64,000 bases of DNA from an uncultured Carboxylicivirga sp. (GCF_963668385.1 NZ_OY764327.1:1116001-1180000), one strand, 5' to 3'. Counted from the stretch's first letter, positions 1-9,492 are shown. Made by a program: numbers and translations. The notes: generated by a model not told the origin, from the letters alone.

Positions 1-649
1 TATCCTTATAATTATCATTCGATAAAAAACCATATACTTTTACTAACGTGCTAAATAAAGCATATAATTCAAGCCCAAATCGTAAAATACCATATTTACC
101 TCGTCTATTAATTATATTAATTAGGTGCAAAATAATGAAATCTATTTATTAACAATATTTTATTTTTACTACTATTACACACCCTTATAATCATGTATTA
201 ATTAAAATACTTAAATAGCACATAAAAGAGAGTTATATCAGTGACACACACCTCATCAATATAAAATGTGCGTTCGTCAACAAATTAAGTGTGTTGATAA
301 GGTTAATTGGTAAACTGATAATATTTTAACTAAAAAACAGACCGTTAGTTAGCAAATAGGCTTTAATACAACGCAATTACAAATTGCACAAAGCAAGCAT
401 TAATAAACATCAATGGTTTATTAATAATGCGAATCAACATTGGAATTCACTTTGAGATTCGTTTATCATACGTTCATATTCCACAGGGTCTACCCGTAGC
501 TATTCATATTATATTCCTTAAGGATTTAAAAATGCCCGAGGACATAAAGCATAATTGCCTCGTGTGGAGCGCGGAGCAACAATTTGCCAAATAACCCCCA
601 AAGTAGCTTGAACCTTGTTATAAAACTATTGGTTCGCATTAATATTCAA
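1..649. other. AT-rich non-coding region
   Basis: No convincing long reading frame is seen on either strand here. The stretch is very AT-rich for the first 470 bases. Around 470-530 it contains a small palindrome (GGGTCTACCC, 487-496) flanked by two TTCATATT copies, which resembles an intergenic repeat element. A 20-codon open frame follows at 532-594 (listed separately). The open frame at 584-868 on the plus strand lies largely antisense to the VOC gene and shows no protein-like character, so it is not called. Confidence 0.6.
532..594 (+). CDS. possible 20-residue small ORF
   Basis: An ATG is preceded at a 7-base distance by AAGGA (520-524), an unusually good Shine-Dalgarno-like match for this window. 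The frame encodes 20 residues beginning MPEDIKHNCL and ends at TAA. The local base composition is less AT-rich than the flanks. There is no homology evidence, and the frame sits next to a palindromic element, so it may be part of a repeat rather than a gene. Treat it as a weak candidate. Confidence 0.15.
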   Translation: MPEDIKHNCLVWSAEQQFAK

Positions 650-1117
650 TTAATTTCTTTTATTAAGAATTTCAGTAATATCCTTCATTGGAATACCCGT
701 CTTCTCATGTATCTGTTGATGATTCATCCCTTTGATATCTATATTTCGAACAAAAACAGTAAGGGGCTCGCCCACCTCAATCAGGTGATAATCGGGATCG
801 AAAAAACGGAAGGTACGTTGCCCCCAAGGTTCTTCATGCAGGTGCTGGAATATTTCAACTTTAGCTGAAATCAAAATTTGGTAACAATCCTCAATATTAT
901 CCTCTTCGAAATACAGCTCAACTTTATTAACATTTGTTTTTGTATCTAATTTTTGTTGTATCGGATGCTGTTCCGAGGCTTTCCATAAAGCAATGTTTTG
1001 CGATAGAGTGATATTGTTTCCAAAGTCGTAAATGATATCCAATCCAATTACATCGGTATAGAATTTCTTTGATCGGGTGATGTCAGAAACAAATAGAACA
1101 AAAGCATTCAGTTTCAT
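650..1117 (-). CDS. VOC-family (glyoxalase/dioxygenase fold) protein
   Basis: A 155-residue cytosolic protein that opens with the typical vicinal-oxygen-chelate strand (MKLNAFVLFVSDITRSKKFY). Later it has the FRFFDPDYHLIEVGEP element characteristic of the second half of the VOC fold at about residues 103-118. Family members bind a metal and act as glyoxalases, dioxygenases or antibiotic-binding proteins; which activity applies here cannot be told. The last ~30 residues (NHQQIHEKTGIPMKDITEIL) form a helical tail beyond the usual VOC core. ATG start, monocistronic, and divergent from the small lipoprotein gene downstream. Confidence 0.8.
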   Translation of the reverse strand: MKLNAFVLFVSDITRSKKFYTDVIGLDIIYDFGNNITLSQNIALWKASEQHPIQQKLDTKTNVNKVELYFEEDNIEDCYQILISAKVEIFQHLHEEPWGQRTFRFFDPDYHLIEVGEPLTVFVRNIDIKGMNHQQIHEKTGIPMKDITEILNKRN

Positions 1118-1244
1118 AGGGTTTATTTTAGTTGTTGCAAATTACTATTATAATTCAGAATTTTAACGGAAAGATAAATGAGGTTCTGTATGTTAATAGG
1201 AATATTAATTACTGCCTTCTGCCTAAAAACTTAAAACTCAAACT

Positions 1245-1529
1245 ATGAAAAAACAGCATTGGATTTTTATCACCATTGTGGGTATTTCGGTATTTTTAAC
1301 CTCATGCCTTCCGGGCGGAGGCAATTACTCACCCGACAGTCCTGCAGGGTTTTTCACCGGAATATGGCACGGCTGGATTGCCCCCTTCTCTTTAATAATG
1401 GGTTTATTCAATTCTTCCATTACTATTTACGAATCGTTTAATACCGGTTGGTGGTACGATTTTGGTTTTTACATGGCCATCATTGCTGGTTTTGGTAGTT
1501 TGCAACTGGTAAGAAAAAAGAAGAGATAA
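1245..1529 (+). CDS. small conserved membrane lipoprotein
   Basis: A 94-residue protein with an N-terminal hydrophobic stretch ending in a lipobox (FLTSC, Cys21). A Gly/Pro-rich segment follows with AGFFTGIWHGWIAPFSLI, then LFN, IYESFNTGWWYDFGF, and a second hydrophobic helix ending in a basic tail (RKKKR). From memory, this pattern of PAGF.G.WHG, SLFN, IYE and GWWY.FGF marks a widely distributed, uncharacterised small bacterial membrane protein family. It could be a lipoprotein or a two-helix inner-membrane protein. It lies 29 bases upstream of the C_GCAxxG gene and is probably co-transcribed with it. Confidence 0.75.
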   Translation: MKKQHWIFITIVGISVFLTSCLPGGGNYSPDSPAGFFTGIWHGWIAPFSLIMGLFNSSITIYESFNTGWWYDFGFYMAIIAGFGSLQLVRKKKR

Positions 1530-1558
1530 CCACCACATATCACCTTAATAACGTAACA

Positions 1559-2005
1559 ATGGAACAAAAACAAAAATTTGCCATCGACGGATTTTACAAT
1601 GGATGCAATTGTGCACAATCGGTTATAACAGCTTATGCCAATGAGTTTGATATGGATACTGGTATGATGCTGCGTATTGCCAGTGCATTTGGTGGTGGCA
1701 TGGGTAAAACTCAACAAACATGTGGCGCTGTTACCGGGGCCTATATGCTATTGGGTTTACATGGTTCAAAATTATATACCGATGATGCCGAAGCTAAAGT
1801 TAAAACACCTTTGCTTGTTCAACAATTTCATAAAAAATTTGAAGAGATAAATGGCTCTGTTCAATGCTCAGATTTAATAAAGATTGATTTAAAAACAGAT
1901 GAAGGGCAAGAGCAATTTAAACGCGAAGAAATGAAAGAGAAAATCTGTTGTAAATGCATCAATTCATCCATCGAAATTCTTGAGGGCTTGCTATCAAAAC
2001 AATAG
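1559..2005 (+). CDS. C_GCAxxG_C_C family redox protein
   Basis: A 148-residue soluble protein with the family signature: NGCNCAQSV near residues 19-27, a glycine-rich segment ASAFGGGMGKTQQTCGAVTG around residues 41-60, and a Cys pair in KICCKC near the C-terminus. Members of this family are thought to be redox-active or metal-binding because of the conserved cysteines, and are sometimes found with oxidoreductases; no reaction is established. It follows the small lipoprotein gene closely and ends just before a hairpin terminator. Confidence 0.85.
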   Translation: MEQKQKFAIDGFYNGCNCAQSVITAYANEFDMDTGMMLRIASAFGGGMGKTQQTCGAVTGAYMLLGLHGSKLYTDDAEAKVKTPLLVQQFHKKFEEINGSVQCSDLIKIDLKTDEGQEQFKREEMKEKICCKCINSSIEILEGLLSKQ

Positions 2006-2032
2006 TTTTTTTGCAACAGAACTTTTTATATT

Positions 2033-2055
2033 CAACTCCGCTGGAGTTGTTTTTT
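2033..2055 (+). terminator. rho-independent terminator / REP-like hairpin
   Basis: Perfect inverted repeat CAACTCC-GCT-GGAGTTG (2033-2049) followed directly by TTTTTT. It lies 28 bases after the C_GCAxxG stop codon. A related palindrome (CAACTTC..GAAGTTG, 2088-2104) follows without a T-run. Confidence 0.75.
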
Positions 2056-2239
2056 AGAGACCCATTTAATAATATTTTATAAATATTCAACTTCTCTGAA
2101 GTTGAGAAATATCCCAACAAGAGATAAGTCTTTAAGGCAATGTCAATTAGTTTTGTTTAATAATAGCAGAGAAAATGCATGTCCTTACTAATTTGGAATA
2201 AGCAAATAATAACGATTTATTTATCTAAAGTAATGTGTG

Positions 2240-2247
2240 TATTTTTA
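2240..2247 (+). promoter_or_regulatory. putative -7 promoter box for sbcDC
   Basis: TATTTTTA is a 7/8 match to the Bacteroidota TAnnTTTG box, 30 bases upstream of the ATG chosen for sbcD. No clear -33 TTG is seen. Its position inside the extended GTG-initiated frame supports the shorter SbcD start. Confidence 0.4.
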
Positions 2248-2276
2248 CGGTACAACCTCAATACGTACATTCGCAA

Positions 2277-3479
2277 ATGAAGATACTCCATACTTCCGAT
2301 TGGCATTTAGGGCACCGCTTGCACGAGCAAGCGCAATCTGATGAGCAACAATTGTTTTTAAACTGGCTGATTCAGTTTGTTAACGATCAATTGATTGATG
2401 TCTTACTTATATCAGGTGACATTTTTGACACAGGAACCCCCTCCTCGCAAAGCCTTTCGTTATACTACAATTTTTTGGTCGACCTTCGTTCTACTCATTG
2501 CAAACATGTGGTGATAACCGGAGGTAATCATGATGCACCGGGCACCTTAAATGCCCCCAAAGAAATACTGAAAGCACTCAACATACAAGTGATTGGTAAA
2601 GCCTCGGAAAATATTTCGGATGAAGTTTTTGAAATTAGTGTTGATGATGAAAAAGTGATAGTAGCTGCTGTTCCCTACCTGCGCGATCAGGATATAAGAA
2701 GAGCAGTTGCCGGTGAGAGTTTTGCCGAAATAAGCGATCGCTATAAATCAGCTTTGATAAAGCATTATACCGAAGTTGCCAATGTTTGCGAATCAGTCAA
2801 TACCAATAATGATCCGGTAATTGCCATGGGGCACTTGTTTGCCATTGGTGGAACCACTACCGATAGTGAACAGACTATCTACGTTGGTAATGCAGGTGAT
2901 ATTGGCGCGGAGGATTTTCCGGCACTCTTCGATTATATCGCTTTGGGGCACTTGCATCGTCATCAGAAAATAAGCGACAAGATTATCTACTCGGGTACGC
3001 CATATATTTTGAGTTTTTCGGAGGTTAATCATCTGAAAAAAGTAGTATGCATTGAGGTGAAAAACAGAGCAATTTCTTCGATTGATAATTATGAAGTACC
3101 TCCATTCCGCCAGGTAAAAAGAATAAAAGGGACACTTGAGGAATGCATCTTTCAATTAAAACAAATTGCCAGTCACAACGAGCAATTAGAGCCTTGGGTA
3201 GAAGTGGTATTGGATGCAGATAGCAGCAACTCGGTTTCTTTCACCGATATTAACGAGGCTGTCGAAGGATTAAAGCTGAAAGTACTAAAGGTGTCGTTAA
3301 ACCGCGAGCAGGAACGATGGAATCAGTTGTTGGAGAAAACGCACTCAAAAGACATTAAAGATATCTCACCTTTGGAAGTATTTAAGCTCAAATGCGAGGA
3401 ACAGAACTTTGATATTACAGCACATCCTGAGGTGGAGGATGCCTTTCATGAAGTATTACAGCTAGCAAAAAAACAATAA
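2277..3479 (+). CDS. sbcD: exonuclease SbcCD, nuclease subunit SbcD
   Basis: A 400-residue Mre11-type metallophosphoesterase, the nuclease half of the SbcCD complex. That complex cleaves DNA hairpins and processes double-strand-break ends. The metal-binding motifs are intact: D8-W-H10 near the N-terminus, SGDIFDTG around D48, GGNHD at 82-86, then MGHLF and ALGHLHRHQ. The frame is open upstream to a GTG at 2235, but the conserved MKILHTSDWHLGH start and a promoter-like box inside the extension favour the ATG used here. Its stop codon overlaps the sbcC start (TAATG), so the two subunits are translationally coupled. Confidence 0.95.
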   Translation: MKILHTSDWHLGHRLHEQAQSDEQQLFLNWLIQFVNDQLIDVLLISGDIFDTGTPSSQSLSLYYNFLVDLRSTHCKHVVITGGNHDAPGTLNAPKEILKALNIQVIGKASENISDEVFEISVDDEKVIVAAVPYLRDQDIRRAVAGESFAEISDRYKSALIKHYTEVANVCESVNTNNDPVIAMGHLFAIGGTTTDSEQTIYVGNAGDIGAEDFPALFDYIALGHLHRHQKISDKIIYSGTPYILSFSEVNHLKKVVCIEVKNRAISSIDNYEVPPFRQVKRIKGTLEECIFQLKQIASHNEQLEPWVEVVLDADSSNSVSFTDINEAVEGLKLKVLKVSLNREQERWNQLLEKTHSKDIKDISPLEVFKLKCEEQNFDITAHPEVEDAFHEVLQLAKKQ

Positions 3480-6400
3480 TGCGCATACTTAAAATAGAAC
3501 TCCAAAATATAAATTCGCTACGCTGCGAAACACCTGTTATCATTGATTTTGAAAGCCCCGAATTTCGCGATGTGGGTTTGTTTGCCATAACAGGTCCAAC
3601 AGGTGCCGGAAAAACAACCATACTGGATGCCATCACCATAGCATTATATCATAGTGTGCCTCGTTTTAATCAGTCGCACAGCAAAGGTAGTTTGGTTGAT
3701 GTAATAAGTTACGGCGCTCCCGAAGCTATGAGCCGCGTTACATTTATTGCCCAAAACACACGCTACGAAAGCTTTTGGGGCATACGAGTGAGGCAAACCA
3801 ATGGGAAAGCTTTAGCGAATCCTCAGGAAACAGTCCGTTTAAAAAACCTTGACAATGGTGAAATCATCTTTGATAAGAAAAGAGGTTTTGAGAAGGAGAT
3901 GGAGGAAATCACCCAGTTGAATTACCAACAGTTTCTGCGATCTGTGTTGCTGGCTCAGGGGGAGTTTGCAGCCTTTCTTTCTGCTCCCGCCAAAGACAAA
4001 GGGGCACTTTTGGAACAAATTACTGGCGAAGAAATATACAAACGAATTGGAGAGGTTCTTATTGGCAGGATTAGTGAAGAAGACCGAAAGCTAAAAGAAA
4101 TTACTTCGCAGATTAATAATGATGATTTACTAAGCGAGGATAAAAAGGCTGAGTTAAACGAGGAACAAGCCTTTTTGCAGAAACAATTACTTCAATACAA
4201 TCAAGAACTTGAAGGATTAGATAAAAAGATAGATTGGTTTAAGCGTTTTGATGATCTTGAAAAAAACCGAAGCCTTATTCAACAAAGAAAAGCTGAGCTT
4301 ATCAATAAAGAAGAAGCGAATGCTGTTAATATTCAATCGCTCGAAAATCATCTGAAAGCAGAACCGCTGAAAGAATATTTACAACATATTGAGCTGCATG
4401 AGACGTCATCAGTAAGAATTGAAAATGATCAGAAACAACTGAGTCAATCCATTACTAAGCTTACCGAAGATATTAAGCTTGCCGAAGAAGAAAATCGTAA
4501 GAATAAGGAAGAACTGAAAAGACAGGAAGATGAGGCAACTGTATGGCAACCAAAGTTGGAAAAAGTAGCTGGTTTAGATTCTAATCTTAAAAGTCTGCAT
4601 GATCAACAACAGCAGAAGAAAGAGGCACAGAAAGAATTAAATACTGAGACCAAAACCAATAGCAGCAAACTTGAGAAAGCTATCGCACTCAGCAAAGAAG
4701 TAGAAAAACAATTGGCCAGTTTACAATTGTACTTTGACAAAAACCAACATGTAAAACAGATTGATCAGAATTTATCATCGTGGTCGGCTTCACTGCAGAA
4801 AAGACAAAGTTTTGATGAGCAACTTCGCAAATTGCTATCAGAAGCAAAGATGTTGATTGAGAAACAGAAAGTGTTGAATCAATCCGAAGGCAAACTAAAA
4901 CCTTCGATCCAAGAAAAGCTAAAAGGTGCTGAGCTTATAGAAAAGGATCTAAATCGAATAACTTCTGAGTTAAAAGAGCATTCATTAGATGCTTTAATGA
5001 CAAAGAGGGATGCTTTTATTAAGGAGAGAGACGAATTAAGAGCACTGCATGAAATAGCCTCGAATCACAAGAAGGAAACAGTCCGCCAGAAAGAGTTGGA
5101 AGAGCAACTGCTAACTGTTAATAAAAGCCTTGAGGATTTAGATAAGCAATTAAAATCGAATGGCGAGGAACTGAAAACAGTACAACAATCGATTGTAGAT
5201 GCTGAGAAGATTGTAGAACTGGAACGAACCATCAAGAATTACGAAGAGGATCGCAAAAAACTAGTGGAAGGTGAAGCCTGCCCGCTTTGTGGATCAACCG
5301 AACATCCTTTCGTACAAAGCTATTCCGAGGTTAAGCTAAGCGAATCGCAAAACCAACTAGTTACCCGAAAGCAACAAGAAAAGAAGCTTTTGCTGGAAGA
5401 AAAGGAACTTTCTACTCAAAAAGCATCTGTACAGGCTCAAAAAGAACAAACAGAAAAGAGTCTTAAAGAGTCAATCGCTTTGGTTAAATCCTTACTGGAA
5501 CAGTTCGCAGAATCGAATCACGCATACGATATCAACAATTTGTCAGTAATTGTTGACCGAGGAAAAACAATCAATGCAGAAGTTGAGAAGCTAGACGGTG
5601 ACATTAAGCTCAATCAGAAAAAGCAAGACCAAAAAGAAGAAAAAGCCAATCAACTGAAAGCTGTTAATGATCAATTAGGAAAAGACAGGGAGCAGTTGAT
5701 TAAGGTTGAAGAACAGCTTCAAGCTGTTTCAAATCAAATTAATGCCAACAATAAGGAGACTGAAGATTTACAGGTTAAAATTGGCGAACAAGAAAGCGAG
5801 TTAACAGATCAGTTAGCTGAAATTGCCATTCAACTTCCAAAGGTAGAAGAGACAAATGCTTTTGTTGATCAGTTAAAAAATCAAGTAAAAGAGTTTCGCG
5901 ATAAAGAAAACTTATTACGAGATTTATTGCAGAAGAAAGATAAACTGGCAACTGATATAAAATACTTACAAGAGCAAAAAAATCAACTCGGTAAAGATGT
6001 TGAAAAGTTGAATGCTGAATTGGAGACTCTTTTGAAAACAATAGAAACTACTCTTCAAGAGCGTGAAGCTATTTTACCCCGAACCATTTCAACAGAAGCT
6101 AAACGGAAAGAATTGTCATTGTTGTTAGAGCAGATTAAGGAGAAACATGAAAAATCAAAGCTCAGGGTTGATAAGATTTCGAAGCAAATTAGTTCGGAGG
6201 AGAATTTATTAAAGAAAGCATCCGAGGATTTATTACGTGAGAAACAACTGCTAAAAGAATGGATCGAGAAGCTTGATCTGGCATTGAAAAATACAGGTTT
6301 TGATAGTCGAGAAGCAGTTCAAAAAGCTTTGTTAAGTAATGAACGGAAAGCTGAATTGGTGAATCTTCAAAAATCAATTGAGAATGAAAGAATTCAGATT

Positions 6401-7138
6401 CAGACTTTAGATGCCAAGACTGAAGAGGAAGACGCCCGCTTAAAGCAAGACAAGGACTTTGAAGAAAGCAAAGACGAGATTGTTAAAGCTAAAACTAACC
6501 TGACTGATGAAAAGGATAAAAGTCTGGGAAGATTGGGTGAGATAAAACAGCAATTTGAGTTGGATAAGCAAATCACAGATCGCAATCAGCAGGTTGTTGA
6601 GCGAATTAAAGAACAGGAAAAGGTAGTTAAGAAATACCGCGATCTGAATCAGCTTTTAGGTGGGTCGAAACATGCTTTTAATACCTACGTACAGCGCTTA
6701 ACCTTACAAAACCTGATTCACCTGGCTAATCTTCATTTGTACGATCTGAATAAGCGCTATTCGTTAAAACTACCCGAATCGTATAAAAATGGCGAGGAAC
6801 TGAATTTTGTTTTGGTTGATCATTATCAAACCGATGAAACACGCTTGGTGGATACTTCCAGCGGTGGTGAAAAGTTTATCATCAGCCTATCCCTTGCTTT
6901 AGGACTATCGGATCTGGCCAGTAAAAATGTTAGTATCGGTTCGTTGTTCATCGACGAAGGATTTGGTACCCTCGACAGCACCACACTCGAAACAGTTATT
7001 GCAACTCTTTCAACCTTACAATCCAAAGGTAAAATGATTGGTATTATCTCTCACGTGGAAAACCTGAAAGAACGAATCTCAACTCAAATTCAGGTTCAGA
7101 AAAAGCAAAATGGAGTGAGCGAGGTAGTAATAATATGA
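3479..7138 (+). CDS. sbcC: exonuclease SbcCD, ATPase subunit SbcC
   Basis: A 1219-residue SMC/Rad50-type ATPase, the partner of SbcD. The Walker A (GPTGAGKT, 39-46) is at the N-terminal head. Two long charged coiled-coil arms flank a central zinc hook CPLC (601-604). The C-terminal head carries the ABC signature SSGGEK (from Ser1127) and Walker B SLFIDEGFGTLD (Asp1159-Glu1160). Length and order match the family. The start overlaps the sbcD stop by one base. The high Glu/Lys/Gln content reflects the coiled coil. The gene ends just before a bidirectional hairpin shared with ppa. Confidence 0.96.
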   Translation: MRILKIELQNINSLRCETPVIIDFESPEFRDVGLFAITGPTGAGKTTILDAITIALYHSVPRFNQSHSKGSLVDVISYGAPEAMSRVTFIAQNTRYESFWGIRVRQTNGKALANPQETVRLKNLDNGEIIFDKKRGFEKEMEEITQLNYQQFLRSVLLAQGEFAAFLSAPAKDKGALLEQITGEEIYKRIGEVLIGRISEEDRKLKEITSQINNDDLLSEDKKAELNEEQAFLQKQLLQYNQELEGLDKKIDWFKRFDDLEKNRSLIQQRKAELINKEEANAVNIQSLENHLKAEPLKEYLQHIELHETSSVRIENDQKQLSQSITKLTEDIKLAEEENRKNKEELKRQEDEATVWQPKLEKVAGLDSNLKSLHDQQQQKKEAQKELNTETKTNSSKLEKAIALSKEVEKQLASLQLYFDKNQHVKQIDQNLSSWSASLQKRQSFDEQLRKLLSEAKMLIEKQKVLNQSEGKLKPSIQEKLKGAELIEKDLNRITSELKEHSLDALMTKRDAFIKERDELRALHEIASNHKKETVRQKELEEQLLTVNKSLEDLDKQLKSNGEELKTVQQSIVDAEKIVELERTIKNYEEDRKKLVEGEACPLCGSTEHPFVQSYSEVKLSESQNQLVTRKQQEKKLLLEEKELSTQKASVQAQKEQTEKSLKESIALVKSLLEQFAESNHAYDINNLSVIVDRGKTINAEVEKLDGDIKLNQKKQDQKEEKANQLKAVNDQLGKDREQLIKVEEQLQAVSNQINANNKETEDLQVKIGEQESELTDQLAEIAIQLPKVEETNAFVDQLKNQVKEFRDKENLLRDLLQKKDKLATDIKYLQEQKNQLGKDVEKLNAELETLLKTIETTLQEREAILPRTISTEAKRKELSLLLEQIKEKHEKSKLRVDKISKQISSEENLLKKASEDLLREKQLLKEWIEKLDLALKNTGFDSREAVQKALLSNERKAELVNLQKSIENERIQIQTLDAKTEEEDARLKQDKDFEESKDEIVKAKTNLTDEKDKSLGRLGEIKQQFELDKQITDRNQQVVERIKEQEKVVKKYRDLNQLLGGSKHAFNTYVQRLTLQNLIHLANLHLYDLNKRYSLKLPESYKNGEELNFVLVDHYQTDETRLVDTSSGGEKFIISLSLALGLSDLASKNVSIGSLFIDEGFGTLDSTTLETVIATLSTLQSKGKMIGIISHVENLKERISTQIQVQKKQNGVSEVVII

Positions 7139-7141
7139 TAA

Positions 7142-7165
7142 AAAAATCCCTGCCGATTGGCAGGG
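7142..7165 (-). terminator. terminator between sbcC and ppa
   Basis: Inverted repeat CCCTGCC-GATT-GGCAGGG (7148-7165). On the minus strand it is followed by a T-run, making it the terminator of ppa. On the plus strand it is followed by a looser AAAATATTTTA and may also end sbcC transcription. Confidence 0.85.
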
Positions 7166-7173
7166 AAAATATT

Positions 7174-7869
7174 TTAGTAAGTTGAAAGAGCTTTACGTAA
7201 ACCTTCAAATCGATTTTCGTAATCCTCCATCGATAATTTAATTACCTTTTTGGCTTCTTCGGCGTTATATATATGGGTAATTTCCGAATCGTTACTCAAT
7301 CCGGGCATATCCTTATAAGTTAAAAAATAATGCTTTAGACGTTTAATAACCATTTCAGGCATTTCTGTAATATCTTTGTATTCACCATACATCACATCAT
7401 TTTTTAATACCGAAATAATCTTATCATCGGCCTGATTACCATCCAACATTCGAAATCCACCAATTGGAATTGCCTCTGCAAGAACATCCCCATGAGGAAT
7501 GTCTTTTTCGGTCAATAATAGTATATCCAAAGGATCTCCATCTCCTATAATATCTTTCTTGCCGGTTTTTTCAGCACAATAGGCTCCCACTTTTTTTCCA
7601 CAATAGGTTTGAGGGATAAAGCCATAAGGAGCAGGCACTACGTTGGAATATTTCTGAGGTCGGTCGATGCGCAGGTAACCGCTAACTTTATCAATTTCAT
7701 ATTTGATGGTATCGGTTGGAACCACTTCAATAAAAGAATTTACAATCTCGGGACTTTTATCTCCTATATCAATTCCATGCCAGGGGTGAGACTTATATCG
7801 TAGGCCCATCAATCGGCCTATAGGATCCATTAAACTATTTGCGCTCATATCTTTTTGTTTTTTCGCCAT
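7174..7869 (-). CDS. ppa: family I inorganic pyrophosphatase
   Basis: A soluble Mg-dependent pyrophosphatase that hydrolyses PPi and so drives biosynthetic reactions. The family I core is clear: YEIDKVSGYLRIDRP, YGFIPQTYC, and the metal-binding signature GDGDPLDILLL (D-x-D-P-x-D). Lys and Tyr residues of the active site follow. The ATG-started protein is 231 residues. The frame extends 8 codons further to a GTG, but the ATG (MAKKQK) is the simpler choice. It has an N-terminal extension of ~35 residues before the core compared with short bacterial enzymes. It is convergent with sbcC. Confidence 0.93.
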   Translation of the reverse strand: MAKKQKDMSANSLMDPIGRLMGLRYKSHPWHGIDIGDKSPEIVNSFIEVVPTDTIKYEIDKVSGYLRIDRPQKYSNVVPAPYGFIPQTYCGKKVGAYCAEKTGKKDIIGDGDPLDILLLTEKDIPHGDVLAEAIPIGGFRMLDGNQADDKIISVLKNDVMYGEYKDITEMPEMVIKRLKHYFLTYKDMPGLSNDSEITHIYNAEEAKKVIKLSMEDYENRFEGLRKALSTY

Positions 7870-7953
7870 TGGTTTTGGTTTAGTTTTTAACACCTTAACT
7901 AGCTGATTGTTCTTTAATTTAGAGTTAGGTATTTTTTTTGACGAGCGCTAAAG

Positions 7954-9492
7954 TTAAGCACCCCAACCCGAACGATCAAGACTACGGTATTGAACAGCTT
8001 CGGCTACATGATGCGATTGTATTGATGATGAACACTCTAAGTCAGCAATTGTACGTGAAACTTTTAAAATTCGGTCGTATGCCCGGGCGGAAAGATCGAG
8101 CCTTTCCATAGCTGTTTTTAAAATATTCATTCCGTTTTCGTCTGGTGTAGCATAATTAGCCAGCATTTTTCCGGTCATTTGAGCATTGCAATGAACTCTT
8201 TCGCTGTTGTGAAATCTCTCATTTTGAATTTTTCGGGCTTCAACAACTCTGGTTCTAACATCAATACTTTTCTCCGATGGAGGTGATTCTGCCAGTTTAT
8301 TAAAAGGTACGGGCACAACTTCGATATGAAGATCGATGCGATCAAGCAATGGCCCAGAAATGCGACTAAGGTATTTTTGAACAACACCAGGGCTACAAAC
8401 ACATTGCTTTTCGGGATGATTAAAATAGCCACAAGGACATGGATTCATACTAGCCACCAACATAAAACTTGCCGGGTAATCAATGGAGAAACGAGCTCGC
8501 GATATATTGATATTCCTATCTTCGAGTGGTTGACGCATCACTTCCAGCACGGTTCTTTTAAATTCGGGCAATTCATCCAGAAAGAGAACGCCATTATGTG
8601 CTAAAGAAATCTCTCCAGGTTGTGGAAATGAACCGCCCCCAATTAATCCTGCATCAGATATTGTATGGTGAGGACTTCGGAAGGGCCTTTGGGTGATTAA
8701 AGAATTTTTTGAACTGGTTTTTCCCGCAACCGAATGAATTTTTGTGGTTTCAAGTGCTTCATCAAGCGAAAGAGGTGGTAAAATACTTGCCAACCTTTTA
8801 GCTAACATCGACTTTCCTGCACCTGGTGGGCCAATCATAATTAAATTATGCCCGCCTGCAGCTGCAATTTCTAAAGCCCTTTTTACATTCTCCTGCCCTT
8901 TTACATCCGAAAAATCAAAATCAACCGTTTGTATTCCTTTGGCGAATTCTTCTTCGGTATTCAACCGTATTGGTTGAGCATCACTTTCTCCATCCAAAAA
9001 GCTTATGACATCACTAATATTCTCGAATCCATAAACCTGCAAATCACTTACTACAGCAGCTTCTTTAGCATTTTGTAGCGGCAGAATGCATCCCTTAAAG
9101 CCTTCTTCTTTAGCTTTTACTGCCATGGGCAAAACTCCTTTAACAGGCTGCAAACTGCCATCAAGCGATAGTTCCCCCATGATTATATAATCACCTATTA
9201 TGGAATTGTTGATTTGACCTGATGCAGCTAATACACCAATGGCTAGTGGCAAATCGTACGCAGAACCTTCTTTACGAATATCAGCGGGTGCCATGTTAAT
9301 AACTATTTTATGGCCCGGCCACTTATAATTACTGATTTTAAGAGCCGACTCAATTCGTTGTTGGCTCTCTTTAACAGCATTATCTGGTAAACCAACTAAA
9401 TGAAAACGAATACCCTGCGATACATTTACTTCAATTGTTATTGTAAATGCATCTACACCACTTACAGCTGATCCAAAGGTTTTTACAAGCAT
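7954..9492 (-). CDS. comM: YifB/ComM-family Mg-chelatase-like AAA+ ATPase
   Basis: A 512-residue AAA+ protein of the ComM/YifB family. ComM is known in some bacteria as a branch-migration helicase acting in natural transformation. The order is the family's: an N-terminal Lon-like ChlI domain (about 20-160, with LPLAIGVLAASGQI), Walker A GPPGAGKS (221-228), Walker B LFLDE (303-307), a Cys-rich insert (NPCPCGYFNHPEKQCVCSP, about 350-370) and the C-terminal Mg-chelatase domain with LDRIDLHIEV and a final SRTIADLE helix. It is full length. gmhA lies 71 bases upstream on the same strand. Confidence 0.93.
   Translation of the reverse strand: MLVKTFGSAVSGVDAFTITIEVNVSQGIRFHLVGLPDNAVKESQQRIESALKISNYKWPGHKIVINMAPADIRKEGSAYDLPLAIGVLAASGQINNSIIGDYIIMGELSLDGSLQPVKGVLPMAVKAKEEGFKGCILPLQNAKEAAVVSDLQVYGFENISDVISFLDGESDAQPIRLNTEEEFAKGIQTVDFDFSDVKGQENVKRALEIAAAGGHNLIMIGPPGAGKSMLAKRLASILPPLSLDEALETTKIHSVAGKTSSKNSLITQRPFRSPHHTISDAGLIGGGSFPQPGEISLAHNGVLFLDELPEFKRTVLEVMRQPLEDRNINISRARFSIDYPASFMLVASMNPCPCGYFNHPEKQCVCSPGVVQKYLSRISGPLLDRIDLHIEVVPVPFNKLAESPPSEKSIDVRTRVVEARKIQNERFHNSERVHCNAQMTGKMLANYATPDENGMNILKTAMERLDLSARAYDRILKVSRTIADLECSSSIQSHHVAEAVQYRSLDRSGWGA

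Noticed and set aside
584-868. Plus-strand open frame of 94 codons
   Set aside because: It is antisense to the VOC gene, has no protein-like features and no start signal.
2235-2276. GTG-initiated N-terminal extension of sbcD
   Set aside because: The family starts at MKILHTSDWH, and a promoter-like box lies inside the extension.
8326-8977. Plus-strand frames inside comM
   Set aside because: They are antisense shadows of a full-length, well-conserved gene.
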